Positions 7,988 to 16,427 of a stretch of DNA of 62,334 nucleotides are shown one piece after another; within the stretch, counting starts at the first letter, position 1, and every line of letters starts with the position of its first letter. The position numbers and the translations under genes are program-made. The notes under the pieces were generated by a model. That model saw nothing but the letters and a program-made list of their open reading frames with translations, was not told the origin of the DNA and did no database searches. The stretch is from Bacteroidales bacterium. Its GTDB lineage: Bacteria; Bacteroidota; Bacteroidia; Bacteroidales; Muribaculaceae. The stretch is taken from the NCBI GenBank assembly GCA_019416425.1, contig DXXK01000076.1, positions 1-62,334 of the forward strand, in the 5' to 3' direction.

Positions 7988-10900
7988 TTATTTTATGATT
8001 TTAAAGGATTTACCGTTGATGGCCACAATGTAGACCCCGTTTGGGGCATCGGAGACATCTATGTCGAAATCACTTGTCGATACCTCATCGGATATAATGA
8101 TGGTACCTGTCATGGAACTAACGGACACAATGCCCGACGGTTCGGCTCCGGTGATTCTGATGCCGGATGTCGTCGGGTCATAGACGACCCGGAGTCCCTT
8201 GGCGAAGACGCTGTCAAGTCCGGACCGGTCGGTTATGAGGAGCGGAACGTGATTGAAACGCTCGGGCCAGAGCGGAGCATAGTCATGCGTGTAATTGTAG
8301 CCATCGAGATTCAGGTAGGCTTTGCCGAGATAACCGGTGTCGTAGAAGTATACCGGGTTTTCCAGCAATTCCTCTGTCCCTCGCGGAGAGGTTGAGGAAA
8401 GATATGCGGAATAGATGGTCTCGCCATTGTCGGCGCGGCATATATTGGCGTGAACGGAACTGTAATCGCCGGTTAATTTCCTGACAGGCACACGGAGGGT
8501 ATAGGAATTGCCTGTCACTATGGTATTGACGGGAGACGTACCGTCGAAGTAAGGGAGGTCCGTCAGCACGGGGTCGCAGATATAATCGCTTATTTCCACA
8601 GGTCCGTAATTAAGATGGGATGGATAGGTGTGCAGATCACCGAACATGGGACCTGTGATGAATTCAAGGTTATAGGTCCCCGGTTCGATGTCGAAATAGT
8701 AATCGCTGATTTCAAGTGACTGCCGGGATGAAACCCCGGGCGTGAGCGAGGAAAGACTGCAGTATCCATAATTGCAGCAGAAAGACATCTGTCCGGTCGA
8801 GGCATCGACAAAGCGTAGCAGCAGGTAATCGTATGTCCTTTCGTTCAGCGAGACATCGAACTCCACGACGAAATCGCGATGAGCCATGGTCACGCCTGTT
8901 ATCTCGACATTGGAGATGTCAAGCTTGAAATTCTGTACGGTAACCTGTCCGATAACAGTGAGCCCGGCGCCCGACGCGTCATCGAACAGAACAACATCGT
9001 ATTGCCCTTCTGCCACAGGCTCAAAACTAAATGAGAAGTAACGTCGTGAGTCGGGTTTAAGCGTGACATTTAACCGATCCGAGCTTTCGGCTACAATGGT
9101 CTCCTCCTGTGATTGGAGGCGGCAGCGTATGGTGCCGTCATAGCGGCCGTCAAGAGCTGTAAGATAACCGGTGACTGTGAACGGGTCGTCCGAATGGATG
9201 GGGGATGGCGAAACGTGGAAACTGTCGACAGTGAAAGTCGGAGTGCTGCCTTCGACGGCTATCTCTCCGGTCTCGGCAAAGGGAATGCCGCGTTCGTCGG
9301 CCAGAGCAACGATGTAGTTCCCGGCGGGAAGGTATGGAACGGTGACAGACGTGCTGAGAGCGGTCTCGCCGTTCTTGCCGACGGTTATGTTGTCGCTGAG
9401 CGTCACCTCGTCGGTCAGCGACAGCGAGGAGAAGTCGTAGAACTGAAGACGAATATTGCCGTTGTAGCCGGCATATCTCGATGAAACCGTAGCCGTGACA
9501 TCCATGGACTGCCCCGAGGAGACTGCCGAGGGAAGGTTGAAGTTGGAAGCGAAAAGGGTGTAGGTGGAAGTGTTACTGTTGTACAGCTTGACAAACGTCT
9601 TGCCGACCACAAGCTCGAAAGTGCGGGGTAATGTGCTGGTCAATTGTATTTTGAACACCTTTCCGCCATCGGAGCTCTCTCTTGCCGCCGGGATTACGTT
9701 GTATGTGCCCGGATCAAGAGAGGCTGTGGGCAGAGGAATTCCGGATATGCCGTAAAGGAATCTGAGCTCATCGGTCCGTCCGGACACGAAAGTCGTGACT
9801 CCAGTAGTGCCGTTGACTACGTTTGCTCCGGTCTGGATCGTGGCGACTGAAGGGCCGAGTGTATAGTTGTAAAAGCCAACGTGTGCAGCGTCGTCGTTGC
9901 CGTCAGGAGCAATCGTGAAGGAGCCTCCCCGCCTGCCCATTGACATGTCTGACTTCACGCCGTTGCGTGCGATCAAGTTGGCTCGTCTGTGTTCTCCTCC
10001 CGCGGGCTTGACTCCTATCAGCATCAGCTGCTCCGGCGTGTAGTCCTTCGTGCCGGACATCGTTGCAGGTTTCAGGGCGGAGAGCGAGAAATATCCGTCG
10101 GCCTGTCCTCCCCAACCCCAGTTGAAATGATATTTACCGGCACCGTCATAGCCGTCGCACACGAAGGCGTGGCTTGATGCGGAGGTGCCACCGCTGTAGA
10201 GTACCGCGCGTCCTGCCGTCAATTCTCCATGCAGGGCGTCTTCCCATTCGGTGGCCGTATGGCACTTCTTCTCAAGGGTGGCCATTTCCTTATTATAGCC
10301 GAAATAGTTGATCAGGCCTGAGCCGGCGTTGACCACCGGAGTGCCGCTTGCGTTCTGACCTCCAATCGCGTAGTCCATCTCCGTGGCTACTCCCAGGTGG
10401 GCCATAAGCGTCGAGATGGCGTTTTTGGCAGCCGTGGAGCTTTTAGATGAGAATGTGTTGGCCATATTAGCCCAGTCGTAGGAGGTGGCGCCGAAATTCG
10501 CGCTGAGGGTGACTGTCCGGCCTTTGATGTCGTCGGTGTAGGAGTGCGAACCGGTGCCTTTGGCCGGTTTCCTGAACTTATACATCAATTGGGCCGCCGC
10601 CGTGGCCACGCATCCGGTGACGCATCGAACATTACCCGTGAAAATCGGGCATTTGTCATTGTACGGGCTCCACTGATCCCACTTTGTGGAAAGGAGGGGA
10701 TTGATTTTGGCGCGGGCTTTTTCAGGCGATTCCTTGAAAGGAGCCTCAGTTATCTGATTGATATGATCGATTTCCTCGGCATACATCTTCAGCCATGCAT
10801 CAGTGGCCGGAGACAGCGAGTCCCAGTCATCGGGAGCGGTATCTCCGTAAGCAAGGACGGGTTCACATCGGTCATCGGCCGCCACGATAATAAAGGATCC

Positions 10901-11137
10901 GGGGATGGAGAATACATAGCAGCCGCTTGTGCCGCTTTGTGCAAGGACTTCCTTTTTAAGGCTGAACCTGTCGGCCGGCGCTGATTTTAAAATCGTTGGG
11001 AACGCCTTGCTGGAGTTCAAGGCGCGTTCCAGTGCTTCCGATGGACTGAGGTGCGCCGCGGTTGCGGTTATGACTGTAAGGAATAACAATATGGCGGTCA
11101 GACTCCTCGCCGAGGGTATGGTTCTTGAAAAAATCAT
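7988..11137 (-). CDS. C10 family (streptopain-like) cysteine peptidase with prodomain, T9SS cargo
   Basis: The 1049-residue precursor has a signal peptide (MIFSRTIPSARSL to TATAA), an N-terminal Spi_C10 inhibitory prodomain (about residues 28-125, with GCYVFS and GSFIIVAADD), and a complete C10 domain: CVTGCVATAAAQLM (Cys176), SSHAFVCDGYD (His323) and FNWGWGG. Long Ig-like/beta-sandwich repeats follow, and the end NGVYIVAINGKSFKIIK is a T9SS sorting signal. The frame is open further upstream to 11215, but a promoter at 11168-11197 lies inside that extension, so the ATG at 11137 is the better start. Streptopain-type enzymes degrade host and matrix proteins after autoprocessing. First gene of a two-peptidase operon. 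Confidence 0.9.
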   Translation of the reverse strand: MIFSRTIPSARSLTAILLFLTVITATAAHLSPSEALERALNSSKAFPTILKSAPADRFSLKKEVLAQSGTSGCYVFSIPGSFIIVAADDRCEPVLAYGDTAPDDWDSLSPATDAWLKMYAEEIDHINQITEAPFKESPEKARAKINPLLSTKWDQWSPYNDKCPIFTGNVRCVTGCVATAAAQLMYKFRKPAKGTGSHSYTDDIKGRTVTLSANFGATSYDWANMANTFSSKSSTAAKNAISTLMAHLGVATEMDYAIGGQNASGTPVVNAGSGLINYFGYNKEMATLEKKCHTATEWEDALHGELTAGRAVLYSGGTSASSHAFVCDGYDGAGKYHFNWGWGGQADGYFSLSALKPATMSGTKDYTPEQLMLIGVKPAGGEHRRANLIARNGVKSDMSMGRRGGSFTIAPDGNDDAAHVGFYNYTLGPSVATIQTGANVVNGTTGVTTFVSGRTDELRFLYGISGIPLPTASLDPGTYNVIPAARESSDGGKVFKIQLTSTLPRTFELVVGKTFVKLYNSNTSTYTLFASNFNLPSAVSSGQSMDVTATVSSRYAGYNGNIRLQFYDFSSLSLTDEVTLSDNITVGKNGETALSTSVTVPYLPAGNYIVALADERGIPFAETGEIAVEGSTPTFTVDSFHVSPSPIHSDDPFTVTGYLTALDGRYDGTIRCRLQSQEETIVAESSDRLNVTLKPDSRRYFSFSFEPVAEGQYDVVLFDDASGAGLTVIGQVTVQNFKLDISNVEITGVTMAHRDFVVEFDVSLNERTYDYLLLRFVDASTGQMSFCCNYGYCSLSSLTPGVSSRQSLEISDYYFDIEPGTYNLEFITGPMFGDLHTYPSHLNYGPVEISDYICDPVLTDLPYFDGTSPVNTIVTGNSYTLRVPVRKLTGDYSSVHANICRADNGETIYSAYLSSTSPRGTEELLENPVYFYDTGYLGKAYLNLDGYNYTHDYAPLWPERFNHVPLLITDRSGLDSVFAKGLRVVYDPTTSGIRITGAEPSGIVSVSSMTGTIIISDEVSTSDFDIDVSDAPNGVYIVAINGKSFKIIK

Positions 11138-11167
11138 GGATGTTTTGGTTCTTATGGAAACAGACTG

Positions 11168-11197
11168 CAAATTTAATAATTCTGAAGGAAATTTCAA
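11168..11197 (-). promoter_or_regulatory. Promoter of the C10 peptidase operon
   Basis: Minus-strand TTG (11197-11195), 19-base spacer, TAAATTTG (11175-11168): a full match to the Bacteroidota sigma-ABfr consensus. Predicted start of transcription near 11161 gives a leader of about 24 bases before the ATG at 11137. Confidence 0.75.
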
Positions 11198-11199
11198 TA

Positions 11200-11247
11200 A
11201 GAAAAACAGGCTCATTCCCCTTCAGGATTTGGGAAATGAGCCTGTTT
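11200..11247 (-). terminator. Rho-independent terminator of yeiH
   Basis: A 16-base stem (AACAGGCTCATTCCCC at 11205-11220 against GGGAAATGAGCCTGTT at 11231-11246, one mismatch) with a 10-base loop, followed on the minus strand by TTTTTCTTATT. It follows the yeiH stop at 11264 by 17 bases and lies just upstream of the C10 promoter. Confidence 0.85.
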
Positions 11248-11263
11248 TATTCGGTAACGGGTG

Positions 11264-12295
11264 TTACGCCAGTACGGGTGTCAGGTACTTGGCCAGCAGG
11301 TAGCCGCCCATCAACAGCCAGATGTAGAGGATTCCGGCAAGGAGGAAAGGCTTGGCGCCCGCCTGCTTGAACTTGTCGAAGCTGGTCTCCGCACCTAATG
11401 CCGCCATGGCCATGGTCAGCAGGAACGTGTCGAACTCGTTGATCCAGCCCACAACCGCTGCAGGCAGCAGGTTGAACGAGTTGAACCCGATCACCACCAG
11501 GAACCATACGGCGAACCAGGGTACCTGTACCTTGGTCTTGCCGACGGTGCCGCCGGACTTCCTGGCCTTGGCTGCGACCCATACGCCTAATATCAGCAGC
11601 ACAGGCACCAGCAGCATCACGCGGATCATCTTGACGATGATGGCCGTGTTGGAAATATCCTGGCCCATGGCGTTGCCCGCGCCGACGGCGTGCGCAACCT
11701 CATGCAGCGTCGCGCCGGAGAAGATGCCCATCTGCTCGGGCGTCAGGTCGATGATGCCCATGCGGTAGCCGATGGGGTAGAGGAACATCGACAGCGTTCC
11801 GAATATCACGACGGTGGCCACGGCCACGGCCGTCTTGTAGGACTGCGTCTTGATGGTGGCCTCGGCGCCCAGTACGGCGGCTGCGCCGCAGATGCCCGAG
11901 CCGATGGAGGTCAGCAGCGCGATGTCGCTGTCCATCTTGAGCCACTTGCCGATCAGCACGCCGCCTAAGATGGTCACCGCCACGATTATCGCGTCGATGG
12001 TGATGCCGGGGACTCCCACCAGGATCACGTCCTGGAACGTCAGGCGGAAGCCGTAGAGGATGATGCCCAGACGCAGGATGGTCTTGGAGCAGAACTTTAT
12101 GCCCGGACCCCACGTCTCAGGCAGATTGTTACGCAGCGAATTGGCGTAGATCATACCCAGGATGATGCCGATGATCAGAGGTGAGAAACTGATGGCCTTG
12201 AGCAGGTTCCATTCGCCGATGAAGCATGCGGCGCATGCGAAGAGCGCCATGAACAGTATGCCGTGGTAGCGGCCTGCCTTCGTTTCCTGTATCAT
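11264..12295 (-). CDS. yeiH: YeiH-family putative sulfate exporter
   Basis: A 343-residue integral membrane protein with about ten hydrophobic helices. Family signatures are SIGSGICGAAAVLGAE and SGATLHEVAHAVGAG, the latter with a conserved His pair inside a helix. Members of this PSE/UPF0324 family are annotated as sulfate exporters mainly by inference; YeiH in E. coli sits beside a LysR regulator, which is not the case here. The gene is divergent from purT across a 205-base interval, and ends in a strong hairpin. Length and topology agree with the family's 330-350 residues. Substrate not established. Confidence 0.85.
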   Translation of the reverse strand: MIQETKAGRYHGILFMALFACAACFIGEWNLLKAISFSPLIIGIILGMIYANSLRNNLPETWGPGIKFCSKTILRLGIILYGFRLTFQDVILVGVPGITIDAIIVAVTILGGVLIGKWLKMDSDIALLTSIGSGICGAAAVLGAEATIKTQSYKTAVAVATVVIFGTLSMFLYPIGYRMGIIDLTPEQMGIFSGATLHEVAHAVGAGNAMGQDISNTAIIVKMIRVMLLVPVLLILGVWVAAKARKSGGTVGKTKVQVPWFAVWFLVVIGFNSFNLLPAAVVGWINEFDTFLLTMAMAALGAETSFDKFKQAGAKPFLLAGILYIWLLMGGYLLAKYLTPVLA

Positions 12296-12372
12296 TGTTG
12301 GTTTCTTTAGTTTGGGTTATTGGTTGTGAAAATACTGCATTTGGTCTGCAGAGTTCTGTGTGTTTTCGGATG

Positions 12373-12380
12373 CAAAGTTA
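12373..12380 (-). promoter_or_regulatory. -7 element TAACTTTG upstream of yeiH
   Basis: Minus-strand TAACTTTG matches TAnnTTTG, about 78 bases before the yeiH start. No convincing TTG at the -33 position, so this is a weaker promoter call than the divergent purT one. Confidence 0.45.
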
Positions 12381-12409
12381 TAAAATTTTGCCGAAATCGG
12401 ATATCGGTT

Positions 12410-12441
12410 TTTGCACATTATATAATATATGCGTAATTTTG
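12410..12441 (+). promoter_or_regulatory. purT promoter
   Basis: TTTG (12410-12413), 20-base AT-rich spacer, TAATTTTG (12434-12441). Transcription should start near 12448, about 50 bases before the ATG at 12501. No purine operator was recognised. Confidence 0.75.
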
Positions 12442-12500
12442 CAGTATATTTCCCAAACATTAACAGATTTTCCTTTAAATTAACGAATAAAGTAACGACA

Positions 12501-13685
12501 ATGGTTGAGATTGGAACCCCCGGAAGCGCTACGGGCCGCAAGGCGATGCTGCTTGGCAGCGGCGAGCTCGGCAAGGAAGTTGTGATTGAGCTGCAGCGTT
12601 ACGGTCTGACCGTAGTGGCCTGCGACAAGTATGCCGACGCCCCGGCAATGCATGTGGCCGATAAGTCATACGTGTTCTCGATGCTGGACGGCGACACGCT
12701 CCGCAGGATTGTGGAGGAGGAGAAGCCCGACTACATCATCCCCGAGATCGAGGCGATCGCTACGCCCACGCTGGTGGCGCTGGAGCGGGAGGGCTGGAAC
12801 GTGGTTCCCACCGCCCGCGCAACTTTCATCACCATGAACCGCCGCGAGATCCGCAAGCTTGCGGCCGAGGAGCTGAAGCTCCCCACGTCGCCCTATGAGT
12901 TCGCCGAGACCGAGGATGAGTTCAAGGCCGCCGTTAAGCGTATCGGCCTGCCGTGCGTCGTCAAGCCGGTGATGTCCAGCAGCGGACACGGCCAGAGCCT
13001 GGTCAAGACCGAGGACCAGATCGACGCCGCCTGGAAGATGTCGCAGGAGGAGGGCCGCTCGGGCGCAGGCGCCGTAATCGTGGAGGGTTTCGTGGATTTC
13101 GATTACGAGATCACTCTCCTGACAGTGCGCCACATCGGCGGCACATCGTTCTGCGAGCCTATCGGCCACTACCAGGAGCAGGGCGACTACCGCCGCAGCT
13201 GGCAGCCCCAGCCCATGAGCGACGTGGCCATAGTCAAGGCCCGCGAGATCGCCGGCAAGATCACCGAGGCCCTGGGTGGCCACGGCATCTTCGGCGTGGA
13301 GCTTTTCGTCAAGGGCGATGATGTGATCTTCTCCGAGGTTTCGCCGCGTCCGCACGACACGGGAATGGTGACCATGATCTCGCAGCACCTGTCGGAGTTC
13401 GCGCTGCATGTTCGCGCGCTGTTGGGTCTCCCCATTCCGGAGATCAAGTTCTACGGTCCTTCGGCATCGCGCGCGCTGCTGGCGTACGGCGATTCGAACC
13501 AGGTGGTGTTCAGCGGCATGGAGCAGGCCCTGAGCCATCCCGGCACCGACATGCGCATCTTCGGCAAGCCTGAGGTACACGGCCACCGCCGCATGGGCGT
13601 GATGCTGGCCACCGCCGACACCGTCGGCAAGGCTGTCCGCCTGGTGGACCAGGCCGCATCCGAGATCAAGATGGAATGCCGCTAA
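12501..13685 (+). CDS. purT: Formate-dependent GAR transformylase (PurT)
   Basis: PurT makes formyl-GAR from glycinamide ribonucleotide, formate and ATP, step 3 of purine synthesis, without folate. The 394-residue product has the N-terminal GSGELGKEVVIE nucleotide fold, an ATP-grasp core (PVMSSSGHGQS; FSEVSPRPHDTGM) and the C-terminal lid with GKPEVHGHRRMGVMLA, all typical of PurT (392 residues in E. coli). The frame is open back to 12429, but that extension overlaps the promoter, so the ATG at 12501 is chosen. It stands 7.9 kb upstream of the main purine operon with its own promoter. No purN appears in the window, so PurT may be the main enzyme of this step here. Confidence 0.95.
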   Translation: MVEIGTPGSATGRKAMLLGSGELGKEVVIELQRYGLTVVACDKYADAPAMHVADKSYVFSMLDGDTLRRIVEEEKPDYIIPEIEAIATPTLVALEREGWNVVPTARATFITMNRREIRKLAAEELKLPTSPYEFAETEDEFKAAVKRIGLPCVVKPVMSSSGHGQSLVKTEDQIDAAWKMSQEEGRSGAGAVIVEGFVDFDYEITLLTVRHIGGTSFCEPIGHYQEQGDYRRSWQPQPMSDVAIVKAREIAGKITEALGGHGIFGVELFVKGDDVIFSEVSPRPHDTGMVTMISQHLSEFALHVRALLGLPIPEIKFYGPSASRALLAYGDSNQVVFSGMEQALSHPGTDMRIFGKPEVHGHRRMGVMLATADTVGKAVRLVDQAASEIKMECR

Positions 13686-13696
13686 GCCTGTAGACC

Positions 13697-13785
13697 CCGG
13701 AAATCCCATAGTATTCCAGGCAGAGAAGTCATCAAGACCCGGGCCGGAAATTCCATAGATTCCCGGCAGAGAAGTAATAAAGACC
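13697..13785. repeat. Two 42-base direct repeats after purT
   Basis: Positions 13697-13738 and 13744-13785 are imperfect copies of one unit that starts CCGGAAAT and ends AAGACC, each containing GGCAGAGAAGT. The same GGCAGAG core recurs in the 25-base repeats after the gene ending at 17460. Non-coding; function unknown. Confidence 0.7.
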
Positions 13786-13808
13786 GACCCTGGAGGGGTG
13801 GAACGTAG

Positions 13809-13844
13809 CCCCACGTCAAACCGGCTGTGCCGTTTGACGTGGGG
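13809..13844 (+). terminator. Hairpin after purT
   Basis: A perfect 13-base stem (CCCCACGTCAAAC at 13809-13821, GTTTGACGTGGGG at 13832-13844) with a 10-base loop. It is not followed by a T-run, so it may stop transcription weakly or protect the purT mRNA end. A smaller CGACCAC/GTGGTCG hairpin follows at 13865-13881. Confidence 0.5.
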
Positions 13845-13917
13845 TATTCATATCCGCGTAGCACCGACCACGGGGTGGTCGCGCAACTTTCACGCAATTT
13901 AAAATGAGCAATATAAG

Positions 13918-13948
13918 TTGGTTATTTGAGAAATTATCACTAAATTTG
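13918..13948 (+). promoter_or_regulatory. Promoter of the AAA/DUF234 ATPase gene
   Basis: TTG (13918-13920), 20-base spacer, TAAATTTG (13941-13948). The predicted start (near 13955) falls at the first of the 15-bp iterons, so anything bound to them would sit on the initiation region. Confidence 0.75.
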
Positions 13949-13949
13949 C

Positions 13950-14013
13950 GAAACTATGGTTTCGGAAACTATGGTTTCGGAAACGGTGGTTTCGGAAACG
14001 GTGGTTTCGAAAA
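13950..14013. repeat. 15-bp palindromic iterons before the ATPase gene
   Basis: Three full units of GGTTTCGGAAAC plus a 3-base linker (13958, 13973, 13988) with partial units on both sides, all at an exact 15-base period. Each contains the perfect palindrome GTTTC-G-GAAAC. They fill the space between the promoter and the ATG at 14029. The layout suggests an operator, perhaps autoregulatory. Confidence 0.8.
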
Positions 14014-14028
14014 TGAATTAAGGGGAAG

Positions 14029-15375
14029 ATGAAATTTTTCGACAGGAAGAAAGAAATTGCATTATTGCGCCAGATCAGGGAGAAGTCCCATTCGAGTGCG
14101 CGTTTTACGGTAATTACCGGTAGAAGACGTATCGGCAAGACTACGTTGGTGTTGCATGCCGTGGGGCATGAGGAGGATGGCCTCGATGCAGGACGGGACC
14201 TTTTTCTATATTTCTTTGTGTCACGCAAGGCCGAGAAAGATCTGTGTAAGGGCTATCTACAAGAGATTGAGGAAAAGACCGGTGCGCCGATGTTGGGCGA
14301 CGTTTCATCGTTCGCCGAGATTTTCAAATATCTTATGCGGCTTGCACAGGACAGGCCGATAACCCTGTTCATTGATGAGTTTCAGGATTTCTCGCTCGTG
14401 AATCCATCCATATTCAGCGACATGCAGATGCTGTGGGATCTGGGCAAGGAGAAGGCAAAAATGAATCTGATAGTCGGTGGCTCGATAAACTCGATGATGA
14501 ACAAGCTTTTCCGTGACAAGGAACAACCTCTTTACCAGCGGGAGACGAACATGATTCGGCTGAAGCCGTTCTCCACGTCGGTGCTGAAGGAGATCCTGGC
14601 TTACTATCATCCGGACTATGTACCGGAGGATTTACTGGCACTGTATTCCTTTACCGGGGGTGTGGCCAAATACGTGGAGTTGTTTGTGGAGGACGATGAC
14701 TTCTCGACCCAGTCCATGATTGACAGGATGATATGCGATGGCTCTCCTTTCATCGAGGAAGGGAGGGTAATGCTGTTGGGTGAATTCAAGAAGGAATACG
14801 GTGTCTATTTCTCCATTCTTTCAGCCATTGCCGGCGGCCACTCCACACGTGCTGAGATCGAGATGGTGGTAGGGAAGGAGGTCGGTGGTTATCTTACAAA
14901 ACTGGAGGATGACTATGAATTGATTTCCAGGAAACTGCCGATCTATCAGGACAACAGCACACGGAACATGCAGTATGTGATCAAGGACAATTTCCTGACC
15001 TTCTGGTTCCGGTTCGTGTTCAAATATGGCTATATGCTTGAGATCGGGGCCTACTCCAGGATGCGGGACCTGATCAAACGGGACTATACAACCTTCTCAG
15101 GTTTTATGCTGGAACGTTATTTCCGTCAGAAGTTTGCGGAAACGGAAGCCTATACGCGCATTGGCGGATGGTGGAACAGAAAGGGAACCAATGAAATCGA
15201 CATCGTCGCTTCCGACGATATCGAGAAGAAGATTGATTTCATCGAGGTGAAGCGTGACGCGTCCCGTTACAGGGAGGCATTGCTCCGCGACAAGGTCTCG
15301 GCTTTTCTGGCCGTGAACAAGCAACTTGCTTCCTACTCGCATTCCTTGACGGTCCTGTCCATGCAGGATATGTAG
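14029..15375 (+). CDS. AAA ATPase with C-terminal DUF234 (nuclease-like) domain
   Basis: A 448-residue soluble protein. Residues 28-40 carry the Walker A motif (GRRRIGKT, 31-38) and residues 111-120 the Walker B (ITLFIDEFQD); the middle looks like a winged-helix region. The C-terminus matches DUF234, with NEIDIVA and DFIEVKRD spaced like the D...ExK core of PD-(D/E)XK nucleases. This is the archaeal-type ATPase_2/DUF234 family, widespread in Bacteroidales as single-gene accessory loci; its biological role is not established. The gene stands alone, directly behind 15-bp palindromic iterons that overlap its predicted transcription start. The following gene has its own promoter, so no operon is indicated. 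Confidence 0.85.
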   Translation: MKFFDRKKEIALLRQIREKSHSSARFTVITGRRRIGKTTLVLHAVGHEEDGLDAGRDLFLYFFVSRKAEKDLCKGYLQEIEEKTGAPMLGDVSSFAEIFKYLMRLAQDRPITLFIDEFQDFSLVNPSIFSDMQMLWDLGKEKAKMNLIVGGSINSMMNKLFRDKEQPLYQRETNMIRLKPFSTSVLKEILAYYHPDYVPEDLLALYSFTGGVAKYVELFVEDDDFSTQSMIDRMICDGSPFIEEGRVMLLGEFKKEYGVYFSILSAIAGGHSTRAEIEMVVGKEVGGYLTKLEDDYELISRKLPIYQDNSTRNMQYVIKDNFLTFWFRFVFKYGYMLEIGAYSRMRDLIKRDYTTFSGFMLERYFRQKFAETEAYTRIGGWWNRKGTNEIDIVASDDIEKKIDFIEVKRDASRYREALLRDKVSAFLAVNKQLASYSHSLTVLSMQDM

Positions 15376-15381
15376 CTGTGC

Positions 15382-15412
15382 TTGCTTGTCTTGAATTATT
15401 TTGTTATTTTTG
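15382..15412 (+). promoter_or_regulatory. bioB promoter
   Basis: TTG (15382-15384), 20-base spacer, TATTTTTG (15405-15412). Predicted transcription start near 15419 excludes upstream in-frame ATG codons and supports the start at 15459. Confidence 0.7.
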
Positions 15413-15458
15413 CGTTATGATTCGGCATCGCCTTTTGGGGATGCCAAATTTAGGTACT

Positions 15459-16427
15459 ATGGTTGACATCAAGAAACTGAAGGATAAGGTGCTCAGCGGC
15501 GCGGGGTTGACCCGCGACGAGGCCCTGTCGCTGTGCGAGGTGGAGCCCTCGCAGCAGGAGGAGCTGTGGCAGGGCGCCGAGGAGATAACCGCCGCCCTGT
15601 GCGACAAGACGTTCGATTCCTGCTCCATCATCAACGCACGCTCCGGGAAATGTCCCGAGAACTGCAAATGGTGCGCGCAATCGGCTCATTATAAGACCAA
15701 GATAGATACCTACGCCCTGGTGGGCCATGACGAGTGCATGGAGATGGCCCGGCTTAACCGCGAGGCCGGCATCAAGAGGTTCTCGCTCGTGGCAAGCGGC
15801 CGCAGGATGCAGGGCAGGGAACTCGACACCGTCTGCGGGTACATCAATGAGCTACGCGAGCAGGGAGGACTGAACCTATGCGCTTCGTTGGGATTGCTCG
15901 GCAAGGAAGAACTGCACAAGCTGCACGATGCCGGCGTGACGCGCTACCACTGCAATCTGGAGGCCGCCCCGTCGTATTTCGGCACTCTCTGCACCACACA
16001 TACCGTCGAGGACAAGATCCGCACCATACAGATGGCGCGCCAGATCGGCATGGAGGTATGCAGCGGCGGCATAATCGGAATGGGGGAGAGCCGCCGGCAG
16101 CGCATCGAGCTGGCTCTGGAGCTGTTACGCGTCAATCCGCATTCCATACCCATCAACGTGCTGTGTCCCATTCCCGGAACACCGTTGGAGAACGCCGATC
16201 CTCTGCCCGAGGATGAGATCCTGAACACCGTGGCGTTCTTCCGTTTCATCCATCCCTCCAAGACACTGCGGTTTGCCGGTGGCCGCGCCAAGCTGAGCCG
16301 CGACGTCCAGCTGCGGGCGCTCCGCATCGGCATGAACGGCGGCATCATGGGCGATATGCTCACCACCATCGGATCGAAGGTGGACGAAGACAGGAAACTG
16401 ATTCGCGAGGGGGGCTATGAATATTGA
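15459..16427 (+). CDS. bioB: Biotin synthase (radical SAM)
   Basis: BioB inserts sulfur into dethiobiotin, the last step of biotin synthesis, using a SAM-binding [4Fe-4S] cluster and a sacrificial [2Fe-2S] cluster. In the 322-residue product the radical-SAM triad is KCPENCKWC (Cys65, Cys69, Cys72), preceded by SIINARSG; YHCNLEAAP and FAGGRAKLSRD are further BioB motifs. The reading frame is open from 15378, but the promoter lies within that stretch. No bioA, bioD or bioF neighbours are present. Its last 11 bases overlap the start of the PLP enzyme at 16417, which implies translational coupling. Confidence 0.93.
   Translation: MVDIKKLKDKVLSGAGLTRDEALSLCEVEPSQQEELWQGAEEITAALCDKTFDSCSIINARSGKCPENCKWCAQSAHYKTKIDTYALVGHDECMEMARLNREAGIKRFSLVASGRRMQGRELDTVCGYINELREQGGLNLCASLGLLGKEELHKLHDAGVTRYHCNLEAAPSYFGTLCTTHTVEDKIRTIQMARQIGMEVCSGGIIGMGESRRQRIELALELLRVNPHSIPINVLCPIPGTPLENADPLPEDEILNTVAFFRFIHPSKTLRFAGGRAKLSRDVQLRALRIGMNGGIMGDMLTTIGSKVDEDRKLIREGGYEY

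Noticed and set aside
12666..13814. 382-residue minus-strand frame over purT
   Set aside because: Shadow frame; purT is complete and has its own promoter.
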